Shown here in pieces: positions 49,266 to 57,392 of a stretch of DNA of 64,000 bases; position 1 is the stretch's first letter, and each line of letters opens with the position of its first letter. The DNA comes from Rhodospirillales bacterium (GTDB lineage Bacteria; Pseudomonadota; Alphaproteobacteria; Micavibrionales; Micavibrionaceae): assembly GCA_020638365.1 (NCBI GenBank), contig JACKIQ010000003.1:62001-126000 (forward strand), given 5' to 3'. The notes beneath the pieces were generated by a model. It had not been told where the DNA came from, did not search any database, and saw only the letters and a list, made by a program, of their open reading frames with translations. A program made the translations under genes and the position numbers.

Positions 49266-50654
49266 TTATTCTACGCGCGTTAATCTCGCCGCGTAAAAGC
49301 CGTCGATTCCGCCTTCATCCGTCAAGTGGTATGGCAAGCAGCGCAGGTCGCCTTCGTGGGTGATCAGTTCCGAATACTCCCCTATTTCCGCCGGCTGTAT
49401 CGGAACGCGGTCGAAGTTGGCGTGTCTTGCGAGGAACGCGTTGATCTGGTTTTCCCCTTCGTCCTTTTGCAAGGAGCAGGTGCAGTAAATCAATATCCCA
49501 CCTATGTCCAGCAGGCTTCCGGCGTGTTCCAGCAGGCGGTGCTGAATCTTAGTTAGGCTATCGAGGTCGCGGGATGTTTTCAGGAACGGCAGATCCGGGT
49601 GGCGGCGGATGGTCCCTGTCGCAGTGCAGGGCGCGTCCAGCAGAATTCTCTGAGCCTGTTCGCCGTTTGTCAGGGTCCAGACCGCTGCATCGGCTGCGAC
49701 GATTTCAATATGATCGAGTAGCCCTAAACGCCTCACATTGTCTTCCAGTTTTTTCAGGCGCTGGGCCGAGCGGTCGAGGGCGGTCACTTTTGCGCCCTGT
49801 GCGGCCAGTTGCATGGTTTTTCCACCAGGGGCCGCGCATAAATCCAAAACGTTTTCATTTTCGAGCGGGCCAAATAATCGGGCGGGAAGGGATGAAGCGA
49901 TATCCTGTATCCACCAGTCTCCTTCCTTGAAGCCCGGAAGGTCGCGAATATTGCTTGCATCCTTGCGGCGCAGTGTTCCCGTTGCGAGTTTTTTGGCTTC
50001 CAGCTTTTCAGACCATTTTTCAGAGTCCGCTGGGTTTTTTATCGTTATATCCAGTCGGGCTTCGCTCAAATTGGCTTCGGCAATCCGGGCCGCATCGCGC
50101 AAGCCGTAGTCGGCTATCCAGACTTTCAGGAGCCACTCAGGTGTATTCAGGCGGGCATGATCCTGCTTTTCGATCCAGTCCTTTCCGTTTCGGACGAGGC
50201 CCCGTAATAGGCCGTTTACAAAACCTTTCTGCCGGTCCATACCGATATGTTCCGCCAGCCGGACGGCCGTATCGACAGCGGCATGGTCGGGGACTTCGGT
50301 GAAGAAAATCTGGCATGCGCCCAGACGCAAGATATTTTTCAGAGCAAGAGATTTTAACGAATCGGGGCGTTCCTGCGCTCTGATAATGAGATCGTCGATC
50401 TGGCCCAGACGACGCAATGTTGTGGCAACTATCATACGTACGAAAGCGCGGTCTCGTCCCGATAAATTCATAAAACTTTTATTGTTCTCAATAGCATGGT
50501 CGAGCATCTGCTTTTGATTCAGGACCAGATCAAGTAAATCAAGGGCGCATAAGCGGGCGGCGAGAATGTCCGTATCCAACACCGCCATTTCGTCAGGGGC
50601 TTCAACCCCCTGTTTTCGCTGGTTATCTTTGTTACTTTGGACAGGTATAGTCAT
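49266..50654 (-). CDS. rsmB: 16S rRNA (cytosine967-C5)-methyltransferase RsmB
   Basis: 462 residues from the ATG at 50654 (aaggata ribosome site); the frame extends 122 codons further, antisense to the next gene, and is not used. Methylates C967 of 16S rRNA with SAM. The NusB-like N-terminal domain (about 30-165, RAFVRMIVATTLRRLGQIDD) is followed by the RsmB/NOP catalytic domain: VLDLCAAPGGKTMQLAA, ILLDAPCTATGTIRRHPDLP, YCTCSLQKDEGENQ with the active-site Cys. Divergent from a YbaB-like gene with only 34 bp between the two starts. Confidence 0.96.
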   Translation of the reverse strand: MTIPVQSNKDNQRKQGVEAPDEMAVLDTDILAARLCALDLLDLVLNQKQMLDHAIENNKSFMNLSGRDRAFVRMIVATTLRRLGQIDDLIIRAQERPDSLKSLALKNILRLGACQIFFTEVPDHAAVDTAVRLAEHIGMDRQKGFVNGLLRGLVRNGKDWIEKQDHARLNTPEWLLKVWIADYGLRDAARIAEANLSEARLDITIKNPADSEKWSEKLEAKKLATGTLRRKDASNIRDLPGFKEGDWWIQDIASSLPARLFGPLENENVLDLCAAPGGKTMQLAAQGAKVTALDRSAQRLKKLEDNVRRLGLLDHIEIVAADAAVWTLTNGEQAQRILLDAPCTATGTIRRHPDLPFLKTSRDLDSLTKIQHRLLEHAGSLLDIGGILIYCTCSLQKDEGENQINAFLARHANFDRVPIQPAEIGEYSELITHEGDLRCLPYHLTDEGGIDGFYAARLTRVE

Positions 50655-50688
50655 TGTATCCTTGCCTTGTTTCGTTTTAGTATCCTGT

Positions 50689-51030
50689 ATGGACAGTGAA
50701 AAACCAATACCCGAAGAACCCGATCCGCAAAAAATGTTTAAGCGCCTCCAGCGTATGCAGTTTATGTCGCTGGAACTGCAGGCTAAAATGGAGGATATGG
50801 AGGTCGAAGGCGATTCCGGGGACGGCCTGGTGAAGGTTGTGATGAATTGTGCCGGTAAAGTTCTTAACCTTGACATGCATGAGTCCGTTAAAGGATGGGA
50901 CAACGAGATTGTTGGAAATCTTGTGATGACTGCACTAAACAATGCCATAGATGCAAAGGAAGAGGCTATACGGGTGGAAACGATGAGAATGGCCAAGGAG
51001 CGGAATCTGGATGACGACAAATTCGAATAA
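50689..51030 (+). CDS. YbaB/EbfC family nucleoid-associated protein (second copy)
   Basis: 113 residues from the ATG at 50689. The YbaB pattern is clear: MFKRLQRMQFMSLELQAKME, VEGDSGDGLVKVVMNCAGKV, NLDMHESV and VMTALNNAIDAKEEAIRVET. A second, canonical YbaB is encoded downstream of dnaX at 52896. YbaB binds DNA as a dimer. This copy has an acidic N-terminal extension (DSEKPIPEEPDPQK) and may be a partner with a different role. The ATG is 34 bp from the rsmB start on the other strand, and the DUF1674 gene begins inside its 3' end. Confidence 0.88.
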   Translation: MDSEKPIPEEPDPQKMFKRLQRMQFMSLELQAKMEDMEVEGDSGDGLVKVVMNCAGKVLNLDMHESVKGWDNEIVGNLVMTALNNAIDAKEEAIRVETMRMAKERNLDDDKFE

Positions 51031-51187
51031 ATTTAAAGAAGATGATACAATCAGCAACGCGGGTTCAAAGGTTTCCAAGGGGGAGGAGGCGCTTGTCCCC
51101 GAAATAGGCGGGTTTGCTGATAAGAAACTTCCCGAGCCGACACGTTACGGAGACTGGGAAGTTGGCGGACGGTGCAGCGATTTTTGA
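51011..51187 (+). CDS. DUF1674 / succinate dehydrogenase assembly factor 4 homologue
   Basis: 58 residues, short enough to be missed by ORF length filters. ATG at 51011 overlaps the last 20 bp of the YbaB-like gene; TGA at 51185. The C-terminus LPEPTRYGDWEVGGRCSDF is the signature of DUF1674/SDHAF4, including the invariant EPTRYGDW and C-x-DF ending. In eukaryotes SDHAF4 binds flavinated SdhA and helps build complex II. The N-terminal 35 residues are polar and disordered (TTNSNKFKEDDTISNAGSK). Conserved in alphaproteobacteria, often near rsmB, as here. Confidence 0.88.
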   Translation: MTTNSNKFKEDDTISNAGSKVSKGEEALVPEIGGFADKKLPEPTRYGDWEVGGRCSDF

Positions 51188-51200
51188 GTATGGAGTTCAT

Positions 51201-52097
51201 ATGTCGGGGTTCCAAACCATATCCGGTCTTAGAAAGGGCGTTTTTTTTGCGGTCTTAACCGTTTTTTGTTTTGTTTCCTCTTCGGTTATGGCTGCGCAAC
51301 CGATGTTAATCGAGTTTTTCGGTACTTCTTATAAGTGCAGCGCGGACAGAACAGCGGAGCGGCAAGTAGAGGAGCTGCTGAAAGCCTACCCCAACGCTTC
51401 GTTTTTGAATTGCCGTCTTGAAAATGCGCCGACCATCCCTCACAAGGAGGCTTTTGCGCGCTCCTTCTGTAATTCTGCACGGATAGGTTATTTTCAGGAA
51501 ATGCGACTATTCGGCATGGCGACGCCCATGATTGTCGTGAACGGGCGCTATGAAGCCTATAACAACGAAATCGAAGCCGCGATCAAGGTTGCGCTCTCAC
51601 TCGATCAGATCAAGCCGATTGAAGTCATGTTGGCCGAAGGCGGGTTGAATATTTCAGTTCCTGCCGCAGAAGGCGTTAAGGGACAGCTTTACCTGTATAC
51701 CTATGCCAACTTTGAAAAAGAGGCGCTTGCCTTGGAAGACGGTACAGTTGTTGTCGAGTCTAAAGACGGCGCTTCTGTCAGTGACGGTGTGTTCATGAAT
51801 TCCAAGCCTTTTCGACCCGTTGTCAGGAGGGAAGAAGTGGCTTACTGGGACGGCAGCGCTTTACAGCTGACCTACCCTCTTAAAGCGGATGCATTCCCCG
51901 ATTATGAGGGGGCAAGTCTGGGGTATGTCGCAGTGATCCATGAAGGGGGGTTGTCCAGCCCGGTTGTTGCTGTTGGCGAGCTTCCAGCGGCTCCTGTTTA
52001 TTCTTCAGAATCCGGGGAAACGCCGGGCCTGCCCTATACCGAGCCGGTTTTGCCTTTCAAGGTTGTTCCTGAAGCTCCGCCGGCACCTCCGCGTTAA
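51201..52097 (+). CDS. DUF1223 domain exported protein
   Basis: 298 residues from the ATG at 51201 (tggag ribosome site). Signal peptide with cleavage at VMA/AQ near residue 30. The mature start MLIEFFGTSYKCSADRTAER, then QVEELLKAYP, is the thioredoxin-like DUF1223 opening, where most members have a CxxC (CSSCP); here only one Cys remains (KCSADR), so disulphide chemistry through a CxxC is not expected. RLFGMATPMIVVNGRYEAYN and YWDGSALQLTY are further family blocks, and a Pro-rich C-terminal tail follows. Overlaps the 3' end of xthA by four bases. Confidence 0.8.
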   Translation: MSGFQTISGLRKGVFFAVLTVFCFVSSSVMAAQPMLIEFFGTSYKCSADRTAERQVEELLKAYPNASFLNCRLENAPTIPHKEAFARSFCNSARIGYFQEMRLFGMATPMIVVNGRYEAYNNEIEAAIKVALSLDQIKPIEVMLAEGGLNISVPAAEGVKGQLYLYTYANFEKEALALEDGTVVVESKDGASVSDGVFMNSKPFRPVVRREEVAYWDGSALQLTYPLKADAFPDYEGASLGYVAVIHEGGLSSPVVAVGELPAAPVYSSESGETPGLPYTEPVLPFKVVPEAPPAPPR

Positions 52098-52888
52098 GCC
52101 GCTTTTTTCAGGTCAATGATCAAGGGAACGTGGTCGCTGCATTTTTCCCAGTTGCGGGCTTCGCGGACTATCGAGTGTTTTTTCAGGCGGTTCTTCAAGG
52201 GCGGCGTCACCCATATGTGATCAAGGCGGCGGCCGCGGTTTGATTTCTGCCAGTCCCGGTTGCGGTATGACCACCACGTGTAGCACTTTTCTTCCTCCGG
52301 GACGAAGTGACGGCTTGTATCCGTCCAGTCCAGGGACTTTCTCATCTTTTCGAGCTTTTCGACCTCGATGGGGGTATGGGAGACAACTTTCAGAAGTTGT
52401 TTGTGCGACCAGACGTCATGTTCATAAGGGGCGATGTTAAAATCGCCAAGCGCAACTAAAGGCTGGTCTGAGGTATAGCGATCCTTGAACCAGTTTCCTA
52501 TTTCGTCGACGAAATCAAGTTTATGAGCAAACTTGTCATTTACTTCCGGATCCGGCTCGTCTCCCCCGGCAGGGATGTAGAGGTTGTGTAACTCAAAGTC
52601 CTTAAAGTTTACGGAGATATGACGGCAGTCTTCCCTGCCGACCCGGTTGTGAATTTCGGGGTTCTCAAAGGGGAAGCGTGAGAGAATCGCTACACCGTTG
52701 TAGCTTTTCATTCCGCTGAAATGAATGTGTTCGTAGCCTGCGGAGCGGATATCATCCACGGGGAAATTTTCGTCGGGGCATTTCGTTTCCTGAAGACATA
52801 CGATGTCCGGCTGTTGCTCTTCAAACAGCCTGAGCAACAAGCCGATCCGTAATCTTACCGAGTTAATGTTCCAAGTCAGTAAGCGCAT
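52094..52888 (-). CDS. xthA: Exodeoxyribonuclease III
   Basis: 264 residues. AP endonuclease and 3'-5' exonuclease of base-excision repair. The EEP fold is shown by MRLLTWNINSVRLR, DIVCLQETKCPDENFPVDDI (metal Glu), VALGDFNIAPYEHDVW, RRLDHIWVTPP and CSDHVPLIIDL (catalytic Asp-His). Last gene of the dnaX-ybaB-xthA run on the minus strand, 7 bp after ybaB. In most relatives recR takes this place. Confidence 0.96.
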   Translation of the reverse strand: MRLLTWNINSVRLRIGLLLRLFEEQQPDIVCLQETKCPDENFPVDDIRSAGYEHIHFSGMKSYNGVAILSRFPFENPEIHNRVGREDCRHISVNFKDFELHNLYIPAGGDEPDPEVNDKFAHKLDFVDEIGNWFKDRYTSDQPLVALGDFNIAPYEHDVWSHKQLLKVVSHTPIEVEKLEKMRKSLDWTDTSRHFVPEEEKCYTWWSYRNRDWQKSNRGRRLDHIWVTPPLKNRLKKHSIVREARNWEKCSDHVPLIIDLKKAA

Positions 52889-52895
52889 GCCGAAG

Positions 52896-53216
52896 TCAGA
52901 ACGGCAGATTAATATCTGAAGGCAGGCCCATGCTTTCCATCATGCTGCGCGTTTCCGTTTTTATTTTTTCATCTTTGGCGGCAGTAGCGTTGTTAACAGC
53001 AGCCACAATTAAGTCTTCAAGCGTTTCCTTGTCGGAAGACATCAAGGAAGTATCGACTTTTACACTGACTACGCGACCGGCACAGGTCATTGTTACCTTG
53101 ACCATTCCTCCGCCGCTTTCACCGTGAACCTCTACTTCGCCGAGCTTTTCCTGCATTTGCTGGATCTTCTGCTGCATTTCCTGTGCTTGCTGCATCATTT
53201 GCTGAAAATTCATCAT
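52896..53216 (-). CDS. ybaB: YbaB/EbfC family nucleoid-associated protein
   Basis: 106 residues. MNFQQMMQQAQEMQQKIQQM, QEKLGEVEVHGESGGGMVKV, TMTCAGRVVSVKVDTSLMSS and LEDLIVAAVNNATAAKDEKI are the standard YbaB blocks. DNA-binding dimer that coats the nucleoid. Its ATG overlaps the dnaX stop as ATGA (53213-53216), the usual dnaX-ybaB coupling. A second copy is encoded at 50689. Confidence 0.96.
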   Translation of the reverse strand: MMNFQQMMQQAQEMQQKIQQMQEKLGEVEVHGESGGGMVKVTMTCAGRVVSVKVDTSLMSSDKETLEDLIVAAVNNATAAKDEKIKTETRSMMESMGLPSDINLPF

Positions 53217-54943
53217 CCTGTATTTTTCCTTGTTTTTTGGTCTTCGTGTCCGGGCGGCGTATTATCCTGTTCATTTTCCGATTTTTCAATCCTGATGATT
53301 TCCGCATCGGGAAAAGTTTCCATGATTTCAGCAACGACAGGATGTTTCAGAGCGGCCTCTATTTCCTTGCGGATTTCGCTTTCCCGCTGCTGGGCGAGGG
53401 TGGGGTTCCCCGATTTCGATGAGAGGGTAATCAACCAGCGTTGGCCTGTGATCTCATTTAAAACTTTTCCAAGATTTTGCGCGAGTTTGTTGGAAGCCTC
53501 TTGTTTCAAGCGCAATTCCAAATGGCTGACCGGATTTTCCCCTTCGGTATTCTGTTCTATTTTTACTAGGTGCGCGTATTGATATATTTCTCCGGCGATC
53601 AAGGCTTCGCGGTTTTTTTCAAGAAGCCTGACGATGTCCAGCAGGGACGTCAGTCGTTGCTCGTGCGCGGCCGGTATGTCATTTTTTTTTTGTATTTCAG
53701 GCTCTACGCTTAGTGCCAGTTCACGCTCGGTTGTCGGCCGGGCGTCGTGATCCTTTTTTATTGTTTGCTCAGGTTCGGAGTTTTCAAGCTTGCGGATGAG
53801 GTCCGCCGGGTCCGGCAGGTTCGCGGTATATGAGAGGCGGATCAAAACCATTTCGGCGGCGGCTTGCGGGTTCGGGGCTTCCTGCACTTCCGTTATGCCT
53901 TTAAGCAAAATTTGCCATGCCTTTCCAAGCGCAGGCATCGAAAGTCGACCCGAAAGGGATTTCACGCGTTCAAGCATTTGCCCTGAAAGCGTTTTCGTGG
54001 TTTTTCCTACATCCGGTACGGCGCGGAATTTTGTCAGCAGGTGCGTGAGTTCGAGCAGGTCCTGCATAAGGATGAGAGGAGAGCCGCCCTTTTTGTAAAT
54101 ATCGTCCATAATCGAGAGCGCTTCAGGCAGTTTTGCCGTCAGGATATTTTCAAGCAGGTCGAGCGTGAGCATCCGGTCTGTCAAGCCCAGCATTTCCTGA
54201 ATTATGCTGGCGGTCAAGGTTTCGCCGGAGAGGGCGATGGCCTGATCGAGCAGGCTGAGACCATCGCGTACAGATCCATCCGCCGCACGAGCGATCATTT
54301 CTATGGCGGCGTCTTCTGTCCTGATGTTTTCCTTTTCACAGATGGATTTGTAATGCTCACAAAGCGTTGTGAACTCCACGCGGCGGAGATCAAAACGCTG
54401 GCAGCGGGAGAGGACAGTTACAGGAACCTTGCGAATTTCTGTTGTCGCGAAGATGAATTTTACGTGTTCGGGCGGTTCTTCGAGCGTTTTCAGAAGGGCG
54501 TTGAAGGCCGAGGTGGAGAGCATGTGCACCTCGTCGATGATGTAGACCTTGTACCGCGCTTCGACCGGAGCATAGCGCACGCCATCCAGAATATCACGCA
54601 TATTGTCTACACCCGTGTGGCTTGCCGCGTCCATTTCGATCACATCCGGGTGGCGGTCTTCGGTGATCGCCCGGCAGAGCGGGCAATCATCAGTCGGGCC
54701 GGTCGTCGGACCAGAAGTTCCGTCCGGTCCTTTGTAGTTGAGAGCCTTGGCGATGATACGCGCCGTTGTGGTTTTTCCCACGCCGCGCACGCCCGTAAGC
54801 ATAAAGGCATGGGCAATGCGGCCCGAGGTGATCGCGTTCTTAAGGGTTCGGACGAGGGCATCCTGTCCGATCAATTCGTCAAAATTACGCGGGCGGTACT
54901 TGCGCGCGAGAACGCGATACTCTTTGGCCTTAGCTGAGGTCAT
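53213..54943 (-). CDS. dnaX: DNA polymerase III subunits gamma/tau
   Basis: 576 residues. Clamp-loader ATPase. YRVLARKYRPRNFDELIGQD, Walker A GVRGVGKTTTARIIAKAL, YKVYIIDEVHMLSTSAFNALL, LEEPPEHVKFIFATTEIRKV and LSRCQRFDLRR are present. The zinc module is reduced: normally four cysteines, here only Cys87 and Cys90 (DDCPLCRAI) remain, with Tyr70 at the first ligand position and no Cys at the second. The tau-like C-terminal region (about 390-576) is present and ends in DQKTRKNTG. No obvious gamma-frameshift site was identified by eye. ffs lies just upstream. Confidence 0.96.
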   Translation of the reverse strand: MTSAKAKEYRVLARKYRPRNFDELIGQDALVRTLKNAITSGRIAHAFMLTGVRGVGKTTTARIIAKALNYKGPDGTSGPTTGPTDDCPLCRAITEDRHPDVIEMDAASHTGVDNMRDILDGVRYAPVEARYKVYIIDEVHMLSTSAFNALLKTLEEPPEHVKFIFATTEIRKVPVTVLSRCQRFDLRRVEFTTLCEHYKSICEKENIRTEDAAIEMIARAADGSVRDGLSLLDQAIALSGETLTASIIQEMLGLTDRMLTLDLLENILTAKLPEALSIMDDIYKKGGSPLILMQDLLELTHLLTKFRAVPDVGKTTKTLSGQMLERVKSLSGRLSMPALGKAWQILLKGITEVQEAPNPQAAAEMVLIRLSYTANLPDPADLIRKLENSEPEQTIKKDHDARPTTERELALSVEPEIQKKNDIPAAHEQRLTSLLDIVRLLEKNREALIAGEIYQYAHLVKIEQNTEGENPVSHLELRLKQEASNKLAQNLGKVLNEITGQRWLITLSSKSGNPTLAQQRESEIRKEIEAALKHPVVAEIMETFPDAEIIRIEKSENEQDNTPPGHEDQKTRKNTG

Positions 54944-55014
54944 ATATGCTTTTTAAAGCGATTCAGGGGGCGCTGCAACTGTTTATGGGGCGGCGTAAAG
55001 GACTAGAGGAAAGT

Positions 55015-55103
55015 GGAAGGTTGCACGACCCGAAAAACTCGACGCTGGCTGCTTCCTTTCGGACCTGACCGGATACGAACAAGCATCCGCCCGGCAACCT
55101 TCC
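55015..55103 (-). ncRNA. ffs: Signal recognition particle RNA (4.5S, small bacterial type)
   Basis: About 89 bases. On the minus strand the conserved core GGTCAGGTCCGAAAGGAAGC, followed by AGCC, includes the GNRA loop and the Ffh-binding asymmetric loop. The ends GGAAGGTTGC and GCAACCTTCC pair perfectly and close the rod. It joins Ffh to deliver membrane proteins. The order ffs-dnaX-ybaB is common in alphaproteobacteria. A good promoter lies directly upstream. Confidence 0.96.
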
Positions 55104-55110
55104 GGTTATG

Positions 55111-55139
55111 GGTATAGCGGGTTGGGGCCGGGTTTTCAA
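55111..55139 (-). promoter_or_regulatory. Promoter of ffs
   Basis: On the minus strand TTGAAA (55139-55134), a 17-bp spacer and TATACC (55116-55111), with the RNA 5' end seven bases further on. -35 matches 5 of 6 and -10 matches 4 of 6 consensus bases. Confidence 0.75.
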
Positions 55140-55194
55140 GTTTTCATTGAATTTGAGCCGGGTTTTGTGTAGTTCATAGCCTATTCAGCGCTGT

Positions 55195-55269
55195 GCCGTT
55201 GTAGCTCAGGGGTAGAGCAACGCATTCGTAATGCGTGGGTCGGGAGTTCAAATCTCCCCAACGGCACCA
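55195..55269 (+). tRNA. tRNA-Thr (anticodon CGT)
   Basis: 75 bases including an encoded CCA. Acceptor GCCGTTG pairs with CAACGGC; D arm with AGCTCAGGGGTAGAGC; anticodon stem ACGCA/TGCGT with loop TTCGTAA, so the anticodon is CGT at 55227-55229 (reads ACG, Thr); T arm GGGAG-TTCAAAT-CTCCC. No integrase or repeat of its 3' end is seen nearby, so nothing suggests use as an attachment site. Confidence 0.96.
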
Positions 55270-55403
55270 TTCTATTTTTTCTTCCTCTCTTTTATCTTTG
55301 TCCAGAATTTGTGTCTTTTCTTCGCGAATGATATTTGTTTTTAACACGTATATACTTCATTAAAGCGTTATATTCTCTCATTGATTTTTGCAGGGGTTTT
55401 CAG

Positions 55404-55799
55404 ATGAAAAATATTCTAGCCGTTGTTTTGCTGTCCTTTTGCTGTGTCTTTTCGCAACCTGTCTTTGCCGATACCAAGAAGTCCGTTGCCGAGATCGAAA
55501 AAGAGCAGCTTGAACTCAGGATCCGGTATCTTTGCGAGCGTACGGAAAAACTTGAGGACCGGGTCAGGAAGGAAAATAAAACCAATCACGCCCAAAGCGC
55601 GAAAAGAGTGGATCGCGAATATCTTTCAAAGTTGAAAAAAGTCGCGAGACGCGGGGATGTCAATCTTTGGGACCTTGTTTACATGGATTATATGAACAAA
55701 CGGTCCAAGGCTTTGGAGAAAGACAAGAAGACATACGAGCAGAAGGAAGCCGAAAAAAGGAAGAACCCTTGGTACAATCCTTCCGGGCTTAACGAGTAA
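55404..55799 (+). CDS. Uncharacterised exported, helical protein
   Basis: 131 residues from the ATG at 55404. Signal peptide MKNILAVVLLSFCCVFSQPV with cleavage at VFA/DT near residue 23. The mature part is almost entirely charged helix (EKEQLELRIRYLCERTEKLE, DRVRKENKTNHAQSAKRVDR, KALEKDKKTYEQKEAEKRK) with one Cys, consistent with a periplasmic coiled coil. An upstream in-frame start at 55335 lacks a ribosome site. No family recognised. Confidence 0.62.
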   Translation: MKNILAVVLLSFCCVFSQPVFADTKKSVAEIEKEQLELRIRYLCERTEKLEDRVRKENKTNHAQSAKRVDREYLSKLKKVARRGDVNLWDLVYMDYMNKRSKALEKDKKTYEQKEAEKRKNPWYNPSGLNE

Positions 55800-55877
55800 G
55801 GGCGGTTTTACGTCTTTCTTCGTTCCTGAAATTGTTTCAACATAGGTTCTGTATTTTTTATCTTGAGGGGGAGCCGC

Positions 55878-56579
55878 ATGTTGAGATGGTGTCTGGTTAT
55901 TGTTTTCTTTACGGCCCTTACGACGCCTGCCTTTGCAGACAAGGCGGAGGTGGATTTCCGCAAGTTCAATGGGCAGGATGCCTATGCGTGGCTTGCCGAG
56001 CATGATTTCATTCTTGAGCGCAGCGCGAATAACCGCAAGAAGACCCGCATTTCCTTTACGGATCAGGGCTTGACGATCGAGGCACTTAAATCCGCGCAGT
56101 CGATAATCGCGCTCAAGAAAGGCAGGCTGACCGGGGATGAGACGGTTGAGATCGTCTGGGGCGTGAATAAATTTCCCGCAGGGGCATCCTATCAGAAAGG
56201 GCGGCGGAACGAGGCCATCATGTTCTACGCCTTTTTCGGCAAAGAGATGGTCGACAGCGGGTCTGCGATTATTCCAGACAGCCCTTATTTTATCGCTTTG
56301 CATCTGTGCGAGAACGATCCGGTCGGCGTGCCGCTTATGGGGCGATATTATCACAAGGGCGGGCGGTTTATCTGCGCCGCGCATCCGAAGCCGGGGGAGG
56401 TGGTGACTACGCGGCTTGATCTCAAGAAGACGTTCAAGGACATTTTCGGGTTTCAGGCGCCTGCGCTTTCCGGGATCGCGTTCGAATTTGATACCACCAA
56501 ACCGCAGGATGACGGGACGTCTTCGGGGTTTGTGCAGAGCCTGAAATTTCCGAAGGCGACCTATATCCGCGAAGATTAG
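55878..56579 (+). CDS. Uncharacterised exported protein (DUF3047-like features)
   Basis: 233 residues from the ATG at 55878, with GAGGGGGA upstream. Signal peptide with cleavage at AFA/DK near residue 21. The mature domain has FRKFNGQDAYAWLAEHDFIL, VEIVWGVNKFPAGASYQKGR and RNEAIMFYAFFG, with FEFDTTKPQDDGTSSGFVQS near the end; the W-G-V-N-x-FPAGA and Fx-DTT-x-T blocks recall DUF3047 proteins, but the likeness is weak. It ends 27 bp before the methyltransferase gene on the same strand. Confidence 0.6.
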   Translation: MLRWCLVIVFFTALTTPAFADKAEVDFRKFNGQDAYAWLAEHDFILERSANNRKKTRISFTDQGLTIEALKSAQSIIALKKGRLTGDETVEIVWGVNKFPAGASYQKGRRNEAIMFYAFFGKEMVDSGSAIIPDSPYFIALHLCENDPVGVPLMGRYYHKGGRFICAAHPKPGEVVTTRLDLKKTFKDIFGFQAPALSGIAFEFDTTKPQDDGTSSGFVQSLKFPKATYIRED

Positions 56580-56606
56580 TTTAGTTTTTAACAAGGATCT
56601 GAAGTC

Positions 56607-57218
56607 ATGAATGACCGCGAGTTTTGGGATAAGCGTTTTGGCGCGGAGGGTTACGCTTACGGAACCGAAGCGAACGCATTTCTGAAAGAGTCCGTACCGT
56701 TTATTTCCGAATCCGGGCGTGTTCTCTGCATCGCGGAGGGGGAGGGGCGGAACGCTGTTTTTCTGGCCAAGAGCGGTTTCGAAGTATTTGCGGTCGATCT
56801 TTCCGGGGAAGGGCAAAAAAAGGCTGAAAAGCTTGCATCTGAAGCGGGTGTGTTAGTTTTCTATACGGTTTGCGATCTGGATGATTACGATTTTGGCGAG
56901 GAGAAATGGGATGCGATCGTTTCTATCTTCGGGTATGTCGGACCGAACGAGGAGACCCGAAAAATCGTTTACCGGCGCATTCGGAAGGGTTTGAAGCCCG
57001 GCGGCGTTTTTATTGTGGAGGCTTATCACCCGCGCCAACTTGAATACGGGACGGGTGGCCCTAAGGACGTTGATTTTCTTCTTAGTTTTGAAGAATTTAA
57101 AAAATCTTTTGAGGTTTCCGGTTTCCTGCATGGCGAGGAGATGGAGCGCGAGGTGCTGGAGGGTGCTTTTCATACCGGGGTATCCTATGTTACGCAGGTC
57201 ATCTGGAAGAAGGCTTAA
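56607..57218 (+). CDS. SAM-dependent methyltransferase (class I, TehB-like)
   Basis: 203 residues. MNDREFWDKRFGAEGYAYGT, then EANAFL, SAM-binding VLCIAEGEGRNAVFLAKSGF, the acidic strand EVFAVDLSGEGQKKA and DDYDFGEEKWDAIVSIFGYV place it with small TehB-like class I methyltransferases. GLKPGGVFIVEAYHPRQLEY is the usual strand-5/helix block. The acceptor is unknown. Probably co-transcribed with the upstream exported-protein gene. Confidence 0.88.
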   Translation: MNDREFWDKRFGAEGYAYGTEANAFLKESVPFISESGRVLCIAEGEGRNAVFLAKSGFEVFAVDLSGEGQKKAEKLASEAGVLVFYTVCDLDDYDFGEEKWDAIVSIFGYVGPNEETRKIVYRRIRKGLKPGGVFIVEAYHPRQLEYGTGGPKDVDFLLSFEEFKKSFEVSGFLHGEEMEREVLEGAFHTGVSYVTQVIWKKA

Positions 57219-57392
57219 GGCGGTTTTTAGCGTTTTTCCTTGTTTCCAAGCAAAAATCAAAAATATTCATTATTTTCTGGACGTTTAGTAGAGCGTTTGT
57301 TATATCCCGCGCCTTAAAAACAATTAACGGGTATTGGCAAATTTAAGGACTAATATTCCTTCTGCCGTGTTTTACCCTATGGGGTTGTTGCG

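Noticed and set aside
50655..51020. Upstream extension of the rsmB frame
   Set aside because: It is antisense to the YbaB-like gene; the ATG at 50654 with its ribosome site gives a normal RsmB.
55195..55269. tRNA-Thr as an integration site for the unknown genes that follow
   Set aside because: No integrase and no repeat of the tRNA 3' end was found in the following 4 kb.
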